The translations under genes were made by a program, and so were the position numbers. Below, piece after piece: positions 10,623 to 22,984 of a stretch of DNA of 64,000 bases. This DNA comes from Pleurodeles waltl. Taxonomy: Eukaryota > Chordata > Amphibia > Caudata > Salamandridae. The notes under the pieces are model-generated. The model was not told the DNA's origin, made no database searches, and was given only the letters and a program-made list of their open reading frames with translations. The stretch spans positions 58,523,533-58,587,532 of the forward strand of contig NC_090444.1 of the NCBI RefSeq assembly GCF_031143425.1, given 5' to 3'. The number at the start of each line of letters is the position of its first letter. The first letter of the stretch is position 1.

Positions 10623-11516
10623 GAGAGTCAGCCCAACTCCCAGTGCTCACTATTCAGAGGTCCCGGTGCAGAGCAGCAGCTTCTTCCTGAGCTCCTGTCC
10701 TGGCAGCCTATTTGGATCTTCCAGTCTTCTGCCCTCATCCTTCATTGGTGATCATTGTTCCAGGCGGTAAGACGGTGGTTGGACATTTCCCAACACCGTT
10801 ATTGAGAATTTTCATATTCTTGTTTTTTAATTCTTAAATGAATAACAGATTACTTGCAATCTGCCGGTTTTTACATTTATATGGTGGTTTGCAAATAGGC
10901 AGGACGCGCAATTTATTCATTAAAGGTTTGACTTCGTTATTCATTACACGCTGCCATTTCTTGACAATTACGTGGTGGCTTAAGAATCGGCAAGACGCGC
11001 AATTCGTTTTATGGTGTTTGGACATTGTTGTCCATTGCGCGCTGATATTTCTTGACATTTACATGATGTTTTACGAGTTGGCAAGACGCGCAACTCGTTT
11101 CATGAGCATTTAACTTTGTTGTTCATTGCACGCTACCATTTCTTGACATTTACATGGTGGCTTAAGAATCGGCAAAAGAAGCGCGATGTGTTTCATTGTA
11201 CTTTGATCTTGTTATTTATTGTGGGCTGTTAATCCTTGACATTTATATTGTGTTTTATGAATCGGCAAGACGCGCAATTCGATTAATGAGAATTTCACTT
11301 TGATATTCATTGCATGTTACCATTTCTTGGTATTTTACATGGTAACACTCGAATTGGCAAGACGCACGATTCTCTCCTCAAGTTTAATTCATGTTGTTTA
11401 TTGTATGCCACTATTCTAAGATATTTATTATGTAATATTTGAGTTGACAAGTTGTGTGATTTGTTTCCTGAATCCATATTGTGTTATTCATGGTGCACAA
11501 TCCTTTTAATGGTGTT

Positions 11517-11595
<79 letters not shown>

Positions 11596-11597
11596 TC
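11517..11597. repeat. (TA)n microsatellite in the 5' LTR, copy B
   Basis: An almost pure TA tract with one TG interruption. The 3' LTRs have only a short version. It is about 10 bases shorter in copy C, and this accounts for the offset change between units. Confidence 0.9.
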
Positions 11598-12110
11598 TGC
11601 AATATTCGCAATTTGTGTTGAAACATTTTAAGAGTACACAGAAGGCCATAGTTTCTAGATGCAATATTGTATGGTCCTAGTATACATTCTCAAAACAGGG
11701 TTTATATGACTGGTTTAAAATTTAGTCAGAATGTTTTTTCTGATTCTCATGTAAAGGAAAGTACTTGAATAAGAAAGTTTTCGTTTAATTCATCTTGATT
11801 CCCCTATAGGTATCCGGCCATCTTGAAACTTAGTCATTTTAAACTTAACTCTTAGATTGTTCATGTTTTCAGAGTGACTAGGCTTAGAATCATAGTTTAG
11901 TGTTGATTTCAGGAGATATAATTTTCATATTGTGTGTTTTACCCTTTTTTTTTTACTACAGGTCTCCTTCCCAGCCTTTCCCTTCCTAATCCCCTCTTCC
12001 CTTCTTGAACTCTCTCAGTCTCTGTGATTTATCTATCAGAGTCTTGGAGCTGTTCAGTGGTGGACGTGTTGGGAACGTGCACAGACCCCAAGGATCTGGT
12101 GACTCTGACA

Positions 12111-12121
12111 GAATAGTGAGC
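12111..12121 (+). promoter_or_regulatory. Self-priming primer binding site, copy B
   Basis: GAATAGTGAGC follows the LTR end immediately and is the exact reverse complement of GCTCACTATTC at 10645-10655, the predicted first 11 bases of the element's own RNA. Pairing stops precisely at the inferred RNA start. This is the arrangement known for Tf1 and for sushi-type chromoviruses, which prime reverse transcription from their own 5' end instead of a tRNA. Confidence 0.8.
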
Positions 12122-12161
12122 CCACAAATTATTATCCTCTTGGCTTGTGTATGTTCTCAGC

Positions 12162-13154
12162 ATGGCCACGCTAGACGAGTTAGTCAAGGCTATCACCCAG
12201 CTCCAAGCAGAGGTGGTATCATCCAAAGAATTGACAACTAGCTTAGCAGAGAGAGTGAGTCAGTTGCAAGCTAAGGTAGAGAAGAAGGAACAAAGTCCCA
12301 CAGGTGTGTCTTGGCCAGGTACTTCTTCTCAGGCTTCTGGAAGTAATCCGATTTCTCTAAATGTTTCATCTGCAATTCCTTTAGCTCCCCCAGAACGTTT
12401 CTCTGGTGACCCTTTGAAAGCGCAATCTTTCCTGGTTCAAGTAGAACTACACTTCACCTGCAGACCAAATACTTTTCCCGATGCCCATTCCAAAGTAGCT
12501 TTCTTGTTATCATATCTGACTGGGGATGCAGCTACTTGGGCAATTCCTCTTGTGCGTAAAAATAGTCCCTTGTTGTATAACTGGAGAAATTTTGTTCGTG
12601 AATTTGAGAGAGTTTTTGATCGTAGAACTGTAACACAGTCAGCAGATCATGAATTATTAGATTTACGCCAAGGAAATCAAGACCTAGTGTCGTATTTAGC
12701 CAACTTTAACCTGCTGGTTGCCGAGACATCCTGGCCTGAAGAAAAACAAGCGGTCTTGTTTTACAAGGGACTCAAAGAGGAATTAAAAGATATCTTAGCG
12801 CAAATCGATCCACAACCTACAGTCTGTCAAGAATTAATAAATCTTGTCTTGAGACTTGATCATCATTTAGCAGAACGTAAAGGAACGCGCAAAAAGATTG
12901 AAAAATATTCATGGTGCGTTCATGATAACAGAGACTTAAGAACTCCGAAAGAAAGAACGCCGGAACCGATGGAAATTGGAACCATCAGAAGACCTTTGAC
13001 CAAAGATGAAAAGGACCTACGCAGAAAAAATGGACAATGTCTTTATTGTGGGCGAAAAGGTCATTTTGCCAAAGATTGCCCAATCAAACCAAAGAACAAG
13101 CAAGGTCCAGTTCAGAAGGTCACAGCCAATGTACCAGTCGAGTTGGAAAACTAA
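12162..13154 (+). CDS. gag: Chromovirus Gag, copy B
   Basis: Structural protein of a Ty3/gypsy element that forms the particle and binds its RNA. I chose the ATG at 12162 (MATLDELVKAI), 51 bases after the LTR; an upstream GTG in frame is less likely. About 330 residues: an N-terminal coiled-coil-like stretch (LQAEV...ERVSQLQAKVEKKE), a capsid region from about residue 70 (PPERFSGDPLKAQSFL, LTGDAATW, FERVFD) of the sushi-ichi type, and one CCHC knuckle CLYCGRKGHFAKDCP near residue 290. The capsid resembles the family from which the mammalian PEG10/RTL genes arose. The frame is intact, but pol beside it is dead. Pol begins in another frame and overlaps the end of gag. Confidence 0.9.
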   Translation: MATLDELVKAITQLQAEVVSSKELTTSLAERVSQLQAKVEKKEQSPTGVSWPGTSSQASGSNPISLNVSSAIPLAPPERFSGDPLKAQSFLVQVELHFTCRPNTFPDAHSKVAFLLSYLTGDAATWAIPLVRKNSPLLYNWRNFVREFERVFDRRTVTQSADHELLDLRQGNQDLVSYLANFNLLVAETSWPEEKQAVLFYKGLKEELKDILAQIDPQPTVCQELINLVLRLDHHLAERKGTRKKIEKYSWCVHDNRDLRTPKERTPEPMEIGTIRRPLTKDEKDLRRKNGQCLYCGRKGHFAKDCPIKPKNKQGPVQKVTANVPVELEN

Positions 13155-16100
13155 AACACCCGAGATGCAGTGAAGGGTTGCTCTTGGGTGTCACCGTGGA
13201 CCATTCACAATCTAGACATCTTAAACTGGAAATAAGAGTTCAGGTGAAGAAAAAGATCTATTTCAAAAAAGCTCTAGTCGATTCTGGGGCTACTGGGAAT
13301 TTTGTTGATGTCCAATTGGTTTGTGCATGGGGGATCCAATGTATTGAAAAGAAGACCCCAGAAATCAACCAGGCAGTCAATGGAAAACTCTTGACTGGAG
13401 GTCCGGTAACTCTTCAGACTATCCCCTTGTCGATGATTTGTGAAGATAAGATTCAAAGAAAGAAACATGAAGAGAAAATCATCCTAGACATGATCCATGC
13501 TCCCCAATATGGGATTATCCTCGGCTTGCCATGGTTAACTCATCAGAATCCGGAGATCAATTGAGCAGAACGAAAAATTGTGTTCTCATCTGCGCTATGT
13601 AACGAACAATGTCTTCAAAAGATTCAAGTATCAAAAGTTTGCAACTCTTACATAGCTACTGCAGCGGAGAAAGAAATTCAGCTGCCCAAACAGTATTCAT
13701 CTTACAAAGATGTATTTGATGAGAAAGGAGCAGAGACTCTACCTCCTCATAGATCTTATGACTGTCAAATTGATCTAGCCCCTGGTGCGATACTTCCCAA
13801 CTGTCGTGTATATGCCCTGTCAGAACATGAAAATCAACATTTACGAAAATGCCTAGATCAAGTTTTGGAGAATGGCTTTATTCACCCCTCTAAGTCTCCT
13901 GCAGCTTCACCTTTGTTTTTTGTTCCGAAAGCTAATGGAGAACTTCGAACTTGCATTGACTATAGGGGTTTAAACAAAGTCACCATCAAGAATAAATATC
14001 CCTTACCCCTAATTCCAGTCTTATTGGAACAAGTAAAGAGAGCAAAAATCTACAGGAAGCTTGACCTTTGAGGTGCTTATCATTTGGTCAGAATGAGAGA
14101 GGGTGACGAATGGAAAACAGCGTTCAAGACAAGATATGGCCTTTTTGAATACACCGTCATGCCTTTTGGTCTGTGTACTGCTCCAGCAGCATTTTAATTT
14201 TTCTTGAATGACGTTCTTAGAGAGTACCTCGACATATTTGCCATAGTCTACATCAATGACATTTTGATCTACTCAGACAATGAAAACGAAGATGTCCAAC
14301 ATGTCAAGAAAATTCTTGCAGCCCTTCAAAAACACCATTTATATTGCAAACTAACCAAGTGTGAGTTTCATCTTACCACAGTTGAGTTTTTAGGGGTTAT
14401 TCTTACCCCTCAAGGTATGGTGATGGCAGAAAAGAAACTAAAAGCCGTATCTGATTGGCCCACCCCAAAGACTGTTCGTGATGTACAATGTCTCCTAGGG
14501 TTTGCAAATTTTTACCTGAGGTTCATAAATCATTTCTCCCAGACAGTGGCTCAAATCACTAAGCTACTAAGAAAGAAAGAAACGTTTGTATGGTCCCCAG
14601 AAGCTGATCAAGCCTTCTTGATTTGAAAAAAGCTTTCTCCACTGCCCCAGTCTTAACTCATCCTGATGCGAATCAACCTTTCATAGTGGAAGCTGATGCT
14701 TCAGATGTAGCAATAGGAGCCATCTTATCACAACGAAATAAAGACACTGGTAAACTTCATCCTGTAGCTTATATGTCTCGGAAGTTGAACAAAGCCGAAC
14801 AGAACTATGTCATTGCTGAAAAAGAGCTTCTTGCGATTCGTGAATCCTTTAAAGAATGGAGACATCATTTGTTGGGTGCCAGATACACTGTTACAGTATA
14901 TACTGATCATCGTAATCTTCAATTCATGAGTTCCACCAGACTTTTGACCCCTCTGCAATTATGCTGGATGCTTTTTTTTGCCAAATTTGATTTTGTAGTA
15001 ACCTTTCAGCCTGGTAAAGATAATCGCAAGGCTGATGCCTTGTCCCGTCAAGAGTCTACCATGTTGCCTGCATTTCAAGCCTCCAGAGCTATCATTGCTC
15101 CTAACAAGGTTCTATGTATCATAAAAACTGAAGATTTCTTTGAAGAAATTCGCAATTCTTTCACTGTTGAAAAATGGCAAACATGGGCCCAGGCTGATCC
15201 CAAAAGGTCAATCAAGCAAGGTTTACCCTTTCATGACGCTCGTTTGTTCGTACCCACTACCAAACTTTGCAAGTGTTTCATTGGTTGCATGTTATACCTA
15301 CGGCAGGTCACCCAGGTACTCCTAAAACTCTTGAACTGATCCGATGTTATTTTTGGTGGCCTACCCTAACAAAAGATGTAAAAGCAATGGTAAACAACTG
15401 TGAAGTTTGTGCTCGCATTAAAACAAGTCATTCAAAACCAAAAGGGTTGTTACATCCACTTCCAACCCCAAGTTGTCAATGGGAGCACATTTCTTTAGAC
15501 TTTATTACCGGTCTGCCAGTGGTTCAACAGCATTCAGTAATTCTAGTGGTAGTAGATAGTCTCACAAAATATGGACATTTCATTGCCTGTAAAAAATTGC
15601 CCACTTCTAGTGAATTGGCAACTATTTTACTGAACAGAGTGGTTCATTATCATGGACTGCCAAAGGTTATCCTCTCCGATCGTGGGTCACAATTTTCCTC
15701 CAATTTCTGGAAGACATGGTGTAAAACACTCCAAGTGCCATCTACACTAACTACTAGTCACCATCCTCAAACAGATGGTCAAACGGAAAGACTAAATCAG
15801 ACTTTAAAACAATACCTACGTGCCTACGCAGAAAAGGCACTTCATTCTTGGACATCTATGCTCTGGTTAGCTGAGTTAGCTTACAATAACTCATTCCACA
15901 CTTCTATTGGCGTTACACCCTTTTTTGGTTTATTTGGCTATCACCTTGACACCTTGCCCATCACAATTCCTCAAGAAAGTTCTCTTACTCCAGCTGTGTC
16001 AGAAACCATTCAGCATTTACATCAAACCCAGAAACTGATTCAACAGCATTTAGAAAAAGCCAATCAAAAATATAAAAGGCATTATGACAAGAAACATTGT

Positions 16101-16733
16101 GAGGGACCGCAATATCAACCAGGTGACAAAGTGTGGCTTTCCACAAAACACATAGACTTCAAGAAGAAGCACATGTTTAACCCCAAATTCATAGGTCCTT
16201 ATACTGTCCTTCAGCAAATCAATCCGGTGACCTATAAACTACAATTGCCCGGATCCTTACGGATTCATCCAGTGTTCCACACTTCCCTCTTGAAAAAGGC
16301 AGCCCAAAAGGTCCACCCTCATCCAGCTCCTGTTCTAGTACAAGGGGAAGAAGAATACGAAGTCAAGAAAGTGTTGGATTCTATACTGAGAGGGCATAAT
16401 CTATGGTACTTAATCTCATGGAAAGGTTATGGTCCTGAAAGTAACTCATGGGTTTCCGCATCTGATGTTCATGCTCCAGTACTTGTGAGACGCTTTCATC
16501 GTCTTAATCCATGCAAACCAGGCCCTAGAGCACGTCTGGGAGAGGGGAGTACTGTCAACACCAGAAAATGCAAAAACCCAGCACTCTCAAAACAACGTAA
16601 TTTATGCATTGTGCTGATATGTTGTGGTTTAACCTTTTGCATTGCAGAGTTCAATCCTGAAAACTTATTTTACAAATTTTTACAAATACTGTTCCTTTGC
16701 AATGTATTGCTGCAGGTTTTCAGAGTGTGTTAG
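13037..16733 (+). pseudogene. pol: Chromovirus Pol (PR-RT-RH-IN-chromodomain), copy B
   Basis: Polyprotein in the standard Ty3 order. Protease: KALVDSGATGNFVD (about 13270). RT: YRGLNKVT, MPFGL, then VYINDILIYS, where the first Asp of the usual YxDD is Asn (14255-14257). RNase H: EADASDVAIGAIL and YTDHRNL. Integrase: HHCC finger ending CEVC, core Asp in SLDFITG, SDRGSQF, and Glu in QTERLNQ. A C-terminal chromodomain (EYEVKKVLDS...WYLISWKGYGPESNSW) makes it a chromovirus. Lesions: stops at 13562, 14069 and 14196, a frameshift near 14620 and another near 15250. No stop precedes the 3' LTR, so the frame runs into it and ends at 16733. Copy C shares these lesions. Confidence 0.9.
16538..16550 (+). 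promoter_or_regulatory. Polypurine tract of the chromovirus, copy B
   Basis: GGGAGAGGGGAGT lies two bases before TGTCAACACC, the start of the 3' LTR. It is the expected primer for plus-strand DNA and fixes the LTR start at 16553, not at the later TGCAAAAACC where obvious LTR identity resumes. Confidence 0.8.
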
Positions 16734-18242
16734 GGTGTGGCCCCTTTCCAGGGTCTTCCAGAGACTTTCCCTGCAACATGCCTGGGCGTGGTTCTGGGCT
16801 GGGCCTAGACCCTATAAAAGAGAGTCAGCCCAACTCCCAGTGCTCACTGTTCAGAGGTCCTGGTGCAGAGCAGCAGCTTCTTCCTGAGCTCCTTTCCCGG
16901 CAGCCTATTTGGATCTTCCAGTCTTCTGCCCTCATCCTTCATTGGTGATCATTGTTCCAGGCGGTAAGACGGTGGTTGGACATTTCCTAACACCGTTATT
17001 GAGAATTTTCATATTCTTGGTTTTTAATTCTTAAATGAATAACAGATTACTTGCGCGCTATCATTTTTGACATTTATATGGTGGTTTGCAAATAGGCAGG
17101 ATGCGCAATTTATTCCATAAAGGTTTGACTTCGTTATTCATTACGCGCTGCCATCTCTTGACAATTACGTGGTGGCTTAAGAATCGGCAAGACGCGCGAT
17201 TCGTTTTATGGTGTTTGGACATTGTTGTCCATTGCGCGCTGATATTTCTTGATATTTACATGATGTTTTACGAGTTGGCAAGACGTGCAACTCGTTTCAT
17301 GAGCATTTAACTTTGTTGTTCATTGCACGCTACCATTTCTTGACATTTACATGGTGGCTTAAGAATCAGTAAAAGAAGCACAATGTGTTTCATTGTACTT
17401 TGATCTTGTTATTTATTGTGCGCTGTTAACCCTTGACATTTATATCGTGTTTTACGAATCAGCAAAAGGGCGATTCGATTAATGAGGATTTGACATTGAT
17501 ATTCATCGCATGTTACCATTTCTTGGTATTTTACATGGTAACACTCGAATTGGCAAGACGCACGATTCTCTCCTCGAGTTTAATTCATGTTGTTTATTGT
17601 ATGCCACTATTCTAAGATATTTAATATATAATTTTTGAGTTGACAAGTTATGTGATTTGTTTCCTGACTCCATATTGTGTTATTCATGGTGCACAATCCT
17701 TTTAATGGTGTTTACTATACATATATATATCTGCAATATTCGCAATTTGTGTTGAAACATTTTAAGAGTACACAGAAGGCCATAGTTTCTAGATGCAATA
17801 TTGTATGGTCCTAGTATACATTCTCAAAACAGGGTTTATATGACTGGTTTAAAATTTAGTCAGAATGTTTTTTCTGATTCTCATGTAAAGGAAAGTACTT
17901 GAATAAGAAAGTTTTCGTTTAATTCATCTTGATTCCCCTACAGGTATCCGGCCATCTTGAAACTTAGTCATTTTAAACTTAACTCTTAGATTGTTCATGT
18001 TTTCAGAGTGACTAGGCCTAGAATCATAGTTTAGTATTGATTTCAGGAGATATAATTTTCATATTGTGTGTTCTAACCTTTTTCTTACTACAGGTATCCT
18101 TCCCAGCCGTTCCCTTCCTAATCCCCTCTTTCCCTCTTGAACTCTCTCAGTCTCTGTGATTTATCTATCAGAGTCTTGGAGCTGTTCAGTGGTGGACGTG
18201 TTGTGAACGTGCACAGACCCCGAGGATCTGGTGACTCTGACA
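16553..18242 (+). repeat. Chromovirus 3' LTR, copy B
   Basis: The LTR runs TGTCAACACC...CTGACA and is followed by the duplication CCTTG (18243-18247). TATAAAA lies at 16813, preceded by ACCC where the other copies have ACTC. The 91-bp hairpin array lies at about 17045-17615. The segment equivalent to the RNA start reads GCTCACTGTTC, one change from the 5' LTR. Confidence 0.9.
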
Positions 18243-18560
18243 CCTTGTTCTTAAGACCATGTGAAAGCAAATGTGCTGTGAGCGGCTGTCTCATATTAAG
18301 AGCTATTTGTATTACCTGGGGATTCGCTATGAGAAAAACAGCGTTGGTTCAGAGAAAGCACACCAAAACGGGGTCTTTCCTTTTAAGGTTCAAGCTTGAA
18401 CAACCATCCGCTATATTTAGGGTTACCTATATCGCGGTGGTGGAAGTCCTCAGTGCCACGGACGTCTCTGTTAAAGGAACTGAGGGATCATTATAACATA
18501 TTAGACCGAGAGAGACTGGTGGACCCGAAAATTAGAGCCGGACCAATCGTTGGCAGCGCC
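18243..18560 (-). pseudogene. ERV gag start and leader, copy B
   Basis: This continues the ERV of copy B beyond the chromovirus. The gag ATG is at 18294-18292, and about 16 codons lie between it and the insertion point. Codon phase is kept across the duplicated CCTTG, so the chromovirus interrupted a then-continuous gag. The rest, up to the primer site, is leader. Confidence 0.65.
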
Positions 18561-18561
18561 A
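18544..18561 (-). promoter_or_regulatory. ERV primer binding site, copy B
   Basis: Same sequence and position next to the LTR end as in copy A; tRNA-Lys-like start TGGCGC with two extra bases. Confidence 0.6.
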
Positions 18562-19538
18562 TGTCACGTAGGCTCTCATTATCCTAATGAGACTACTGGA
18601 TTTTTGGGCAGCAAGATCGTTCACAGTGTGGGGGACTAAGTCTAACCCACGGCGAAGGACCCTTGTCACCCCAAATCCGGGTTGAGCTCCGGCTAACTAG
18701 CAGTGCCTCATCTCTCAATTGGGCAATTGGACAATTGGGCAGCCGAGCACATGACATCTTAGTGCATCCCAGGGAAGCTGTGGTCACTCAGATCCTAACC
18801 AGTTCTCTCATACACAGTGTGGTCTCATATATAAATGAGTTTGAGTTTTAAAGATTGGTTTAATAAAACGACTGCATTTTAGATAACAAGGCGTGAGCCG
18901 CAATAACCAGAACCATACAACACAGTAGGATTGAAATAGTAACGAGGAGAGTGAAACATAAGAATAACGCTATCATAGTGCAACTATATTTACGTTCTCT
19001 CTTCTAAGTTCTATTTTGAGCACAGCATGTTAAGTTCTAAGCCTACCTTTCAGGTTCCCACGGGAGGACATCGACCCTCATACCTGAACAAAGGCCTGTG
19101 ATCGGGATCAGCATCTGCAACAGGGCAGTCAGCGTCTAGTTTTGGGTTCCTGGTCGGAATCTCCCTCTTACGTGTACTGGGACTAGAAAGTGTTTTTATA
19201 CTATTGATGTGAACTAACACCCCAATGTTCCTGCGTAAGAATGTGTACTGTCTACGAACCATAAAGACTAAACTTCTACCACGTCTATCGGCAATGTACC
19301 AGACTGTATCCTTGACTGAAGCACAGAGTGAGGAAGAATGTATTGTTTGCAAACTCAGTGCTGAAGTAAGCTAAAAAGTGTGATAGAAGGAAAATAAAAC
19401 AAGACTGTGAAACTGGTTATTGTAAATTAACAGTGCGAGGCTAAATAAAATGCATCTAGGGCAAAGTGCACAGAGGCCTAACACGTTAAGCAAACGCGCA
19501 TAAAGCTACATTAAAAATGGCTACACTACAAGGCTACA
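18562..19538 (-). repeat. ERV 5' LTR, copy B
   Basis: Equivalent of 1969-2953 but 8 bases shorter near 18837, next to the TATA-like element. Copy C shares the shorter form, which groups B with C for this site. Confidence 0.6.
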
Positions 19539-19542
19539 TTGC

Positions 19543-19883
19543 TGTAGGAGGATGGCCTGGTTTGTAGTGGGTACCTTGGGTACTTACACCTTATACCAGG
19601 TCCAGTTATCCCTAGGAGACATGCAAAGCTTATGCAACACCACTTATAGTTACACAATACTAATACACAAGTAAAGACAATACTCAGTGTTACCAAAAAT
19701 AAAGGTATTTATTTGGTGACACAGTATCAACAATATCTTAGAGACAATACTCATTCTGCAGGTACGTATTATATGCAATATATACAATAGACACCAAAAT
19801 TAGACAAGTGCATAGTCATAGAACAATGCAAACAGTAGGAAATACTATAGAATGCAAAGGGAGAAAATAGGTCTAGGGACAAC
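19543..19883 (-). repeat. TGTAGGAGG-family LTR, outer segment, copy B
   Basis: Matches 2958-3298; interrupted by the nested inverted LTR at 19884. Confidence 0.8.
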
Positions 19884-22100
19884 TGTAAGAAGGTAGCCTC
19901 TTTCTAGCCTTGCTGAGTATATGTTAGGGTGTTTTTACTGTCTCACTGGGATACTGCTAGCCAGGGCCCAGTGTTCATAGTGAAAACCCTATGGGGGTCT
20001 GGGCAGCCCCGGCCCAGGAAAGCAGACCAAAGGACTTCCTCTGAGAGAGGGTGCTACACCCTCTCCCTTTGGAAATAGGTACGAAGGGCTGGGGAGCAGT
20101 AGCCTCCCCCAGCCTCTGGAAATGCTTTGATGGGCACAGATGGTGCCCATCTCTGCATAAGCCAGTCTACACCGGTTCAGGGATCCCCCAGCCGTGCTCT
20201 GGCGCGAAACTGGACAAAGGAAAGGGGAGTGACCACTCCCCTGACCAGTACCTCCCAAGGGAGGTGCCCAGAGCTCCTCCAGTGTGTCCCAGACCCCTGC
20301 CATCTTGAAAACAGAGGTGTTTGTGGCACACTGGACTGCTCTGAGTGGCAAGTGCCAGCAGGTGATGTCAGAGGCTCCTTCTGATAGGCTCTTACCTCTC
20401 TTAGTAGCCAATCCTCCTTCCTAGGTAGCCAAACCTCCTTTTCTGGCTATTTAGGGTCTCTGCTTTGGGGATCTCACCAGATAACGAATGCAAGAGCTCA
20501 CCAGAGTTCCTCTGCATCTCCCTCTTCACCTTCTGCCAAAGGATCGACCGCTGACTGCTCAGGACACCGGCAAAACCGCAACAATGTCGCAAGACGACTA
20601 CTAGCAACCCTGTATCGCTTCATCCTGTCGGCTTTCTCGGCTGTTTCCAGGTGGTGCATGCTCTGGGGGTAGCCTGCCTCCTTCTTGCACCAGGAGCTCT
20701 GAAGAAATCTCCCGTGGGTCGACGGAATCTTCCCCCTGCAACCTCAGGCAACAAAAGACTGCATCACCGGTCCTCTGGGTACCTTCTCAGCATGACTAGC
20801 ATGGTCCCTGGAACTCAGCAACTCTGTCCAAGTGACTGCCACATTCCAGTGACTCTTCAGTCAAAGTTTGGTGGAGGTAAGTCCTTGCCTCCCCACGCTA
20901 GACTGCATTGCTGGGTACCGCGTGATTTGCAGCTGCTCCGGCTCCTGTGCACTCTTCCCGGATTTCCTTCATGCACAGCCAAGCCAGGGTCCCCGACACT
21001 CTAACCTGCAGTGCACAACCTTCTGAGTTGTCCTCCGGCGTCGTGGGACTCCCTTTTGTGACTTTGGGTGGACTCCGGTTCACTTTTCTTCTAAGTGCCT
21101 GTTCAGGTACTTCTGCAGGTGCTGGCTGCTTCTTTGAGGGCTCCCTGACTTGCTGGGCACCCCCTCTGTCTCCTCATCCAAGTGGCGACATCCTGGTCCC
21201 TCCTGGGCCACAGCAGCATCCAAAAACCCTAACTGCGAACCTTGCAGCTAGCAAGGCTTGTTTGTGGTCTTTCTGCATGGGAATACCTCTGCAAGCTTCA
21301 TTACAATGTGGGACATCTATCCTCCAAAGGGGAAGTTCCTAGTCCTCTTCGTTCTTGCAGAACACCAAGCTTCCTTCACCTGGTGGCAGCTTCCTTGCAC
21401 CCTCAGCTGGCATTTCCTGGGCTCCTGCCCACTCTCGACACTGTCGCAACTCTTGGACTTGGTCCCCTTGTCTTACAGGTACTCAGGTCTGTTGTTGCAT
21501 TGCTGGTGTTTGTTCTCCTTGCAGATTCCCCCTATCACAACTTCTGTGCTCTCTGGGGGTAGTAGGTGTACTTTACACCCACCTTTCAGGGTCTTGGGGT
21601 GGGCTATTTTTCTAACCCTCACTGTTTTCTTACAGTCCCAGTGACCCTCTACAAGCTCACATAGGTTTGGCGTCCATTCGTGGTTCGCATTCCACTTTTG
21701 GAGTATATGGTTTGTGTTGCCCCCATACCTATGTGCTCCTATTGCAATCTACTGTAACTTTACATTGCTTGGTTTGTGTACATATATCTTGTGTATATAT
21801 CCTATCCTCATACTGAGGGTACTCACTGAGATACTTTTGGCATATTGTCATAACAATAAAGTACCTTTATTTTTAGTATATCTGTGTATTGTGTTTTCTT
21901 ATGATATTGTGCATATGACACCAGTGGTATAGTAGGAGCTTTACATGTCTCCTAGTGCAGCCTAAGCTGCTTTGCCATAGCTACCTTCTATCAGCCTAAG
22001 CTGCTAGAAACACCTCTTCTACACTAATAAGGGATAACTGGACCTGGCACAAGGTGTAAGTTCCTCTGGTACCCACTACAAGCCAGGCCAGCCTCCTACA
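19884..22100 (+). repeat. Nested solo LTR, inverted, copy B
   Basis: Matches 3299-5515 with a few substitutions; same ends TGTAAGAAGG and CTCCTACA. Confidence 0.75.
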
Positions 22101-22984
22101 ATACCCCACCCCAAGACCCTGGAAAGTAGGAGTGAAGTACTACTATTTCCCCAGAAACACACTAAAGTCATGATAAAGGATTTTGCAAGGATCACAACAG
22201 ACTGCAAAGCACTGAGGATGGATTCCTGGACCTGAGGACCTGCGAAGGAAGGGGACCAAGTCCAAGAGTCGCAAAAGTGTCCAGGGGGGCAGGAGCCCAC
22301 TAAACCACGGATGAAGGTGCAAAATGGCTGCCTCTGGTTGGGAGAAGCTGCAGGTTTTGCAACAACGAAAGGAGGTAGGAAGTTCCACGGCGTGCTGGAG
22401 GATGCAGAGTTGTTTCCTTGGCAAAATACTGCATACAAGCCTTGCTAGCTGCAAAAGTCACTGTTGGAGAAAAAGGTTGCTGCCTGGGCCCAGGAAGGAC
22501 CAGGATGTTGCCACTTGGGAGAGGAGACAGAGGGGGCCATCAGCAACGTAGAGAGCCCACACACAACAAGGAAAAACCCACAGAAGTCCTTGAACATGGG
22601 TTAAAGAAGACTGAACATGGCAGTCATCTCAACACTGCAAAGAGAGGTCCCACGACACAGGAGATCACCTCAAGGAGCTGAGCATCACAGGACGGAGTGC
22701 TGGGGACCTAGGCTCAGCTGTTCTTGCAGGATTTCTTGGAAATGTGCACATAAGCCCTTGTAGCTGCAGAACATTCGGTGCACAGGATTACTGCCTGGAA
22801 AGGGGAGGCAAGGACTTACCTCCTCCAAATTTGGACAGAGGGACCACTGGACGCTCTGGGTCACTTGGGTCCACCACCTGTGTTCCAAGGGCCATGCTTG
22901 TCAGGATGAGAGGGGTCCCAGAGTACCGGTGACGCTGAAGTTTGGTGCCTGCTGGAGCAGGGGGAAGATTCCATTGACCCACAG
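22101..22984 (-). repeat. TGTAGGAGG-family LTR, middle segment, copy B
   Basis: Matches 5516-6399 and stops at the second duplication junction. Confidence 0.8.

Larger units (their letters stand above)
10332..12110 (+). repeat. Chromovirus 5' LTR, copy B
   Basis: The LTR runs TGTCGACACC...CTGACA. Compared with the 3' LTR (16553) it has about 24 extra bases after CACCAGA, a long TA microsatellite (11517-11597) and about a dozen substitutions in the first 330 shared bases. It carries the promoter (TATA 10616), the predicted RNA start (10645), the 91-bp hairpin array (about 10850-11420) and U5. At several hairpins CGATTC has become CAATTC, consistent with CpG decay. Confidence 0.9.
6400..22984. 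repeat. Tandem segmental unit, copy B (complete, 16585 bp)
   Basis: This is the one complete unit with both junctions in the window. Its order is ERV integrase-to-gag (minus), chromovirus (plus), ERV gag start to LTR (minus), then the first part of the TGTAGGAGG LTR with its inverted nested LTR. It matches copy C in every element, including shared stop codons and frameshifts. Separate transposition cannot produce matching flanks and nested insertions, so the unit was duplicated as DNA. Confidence 0.93.
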
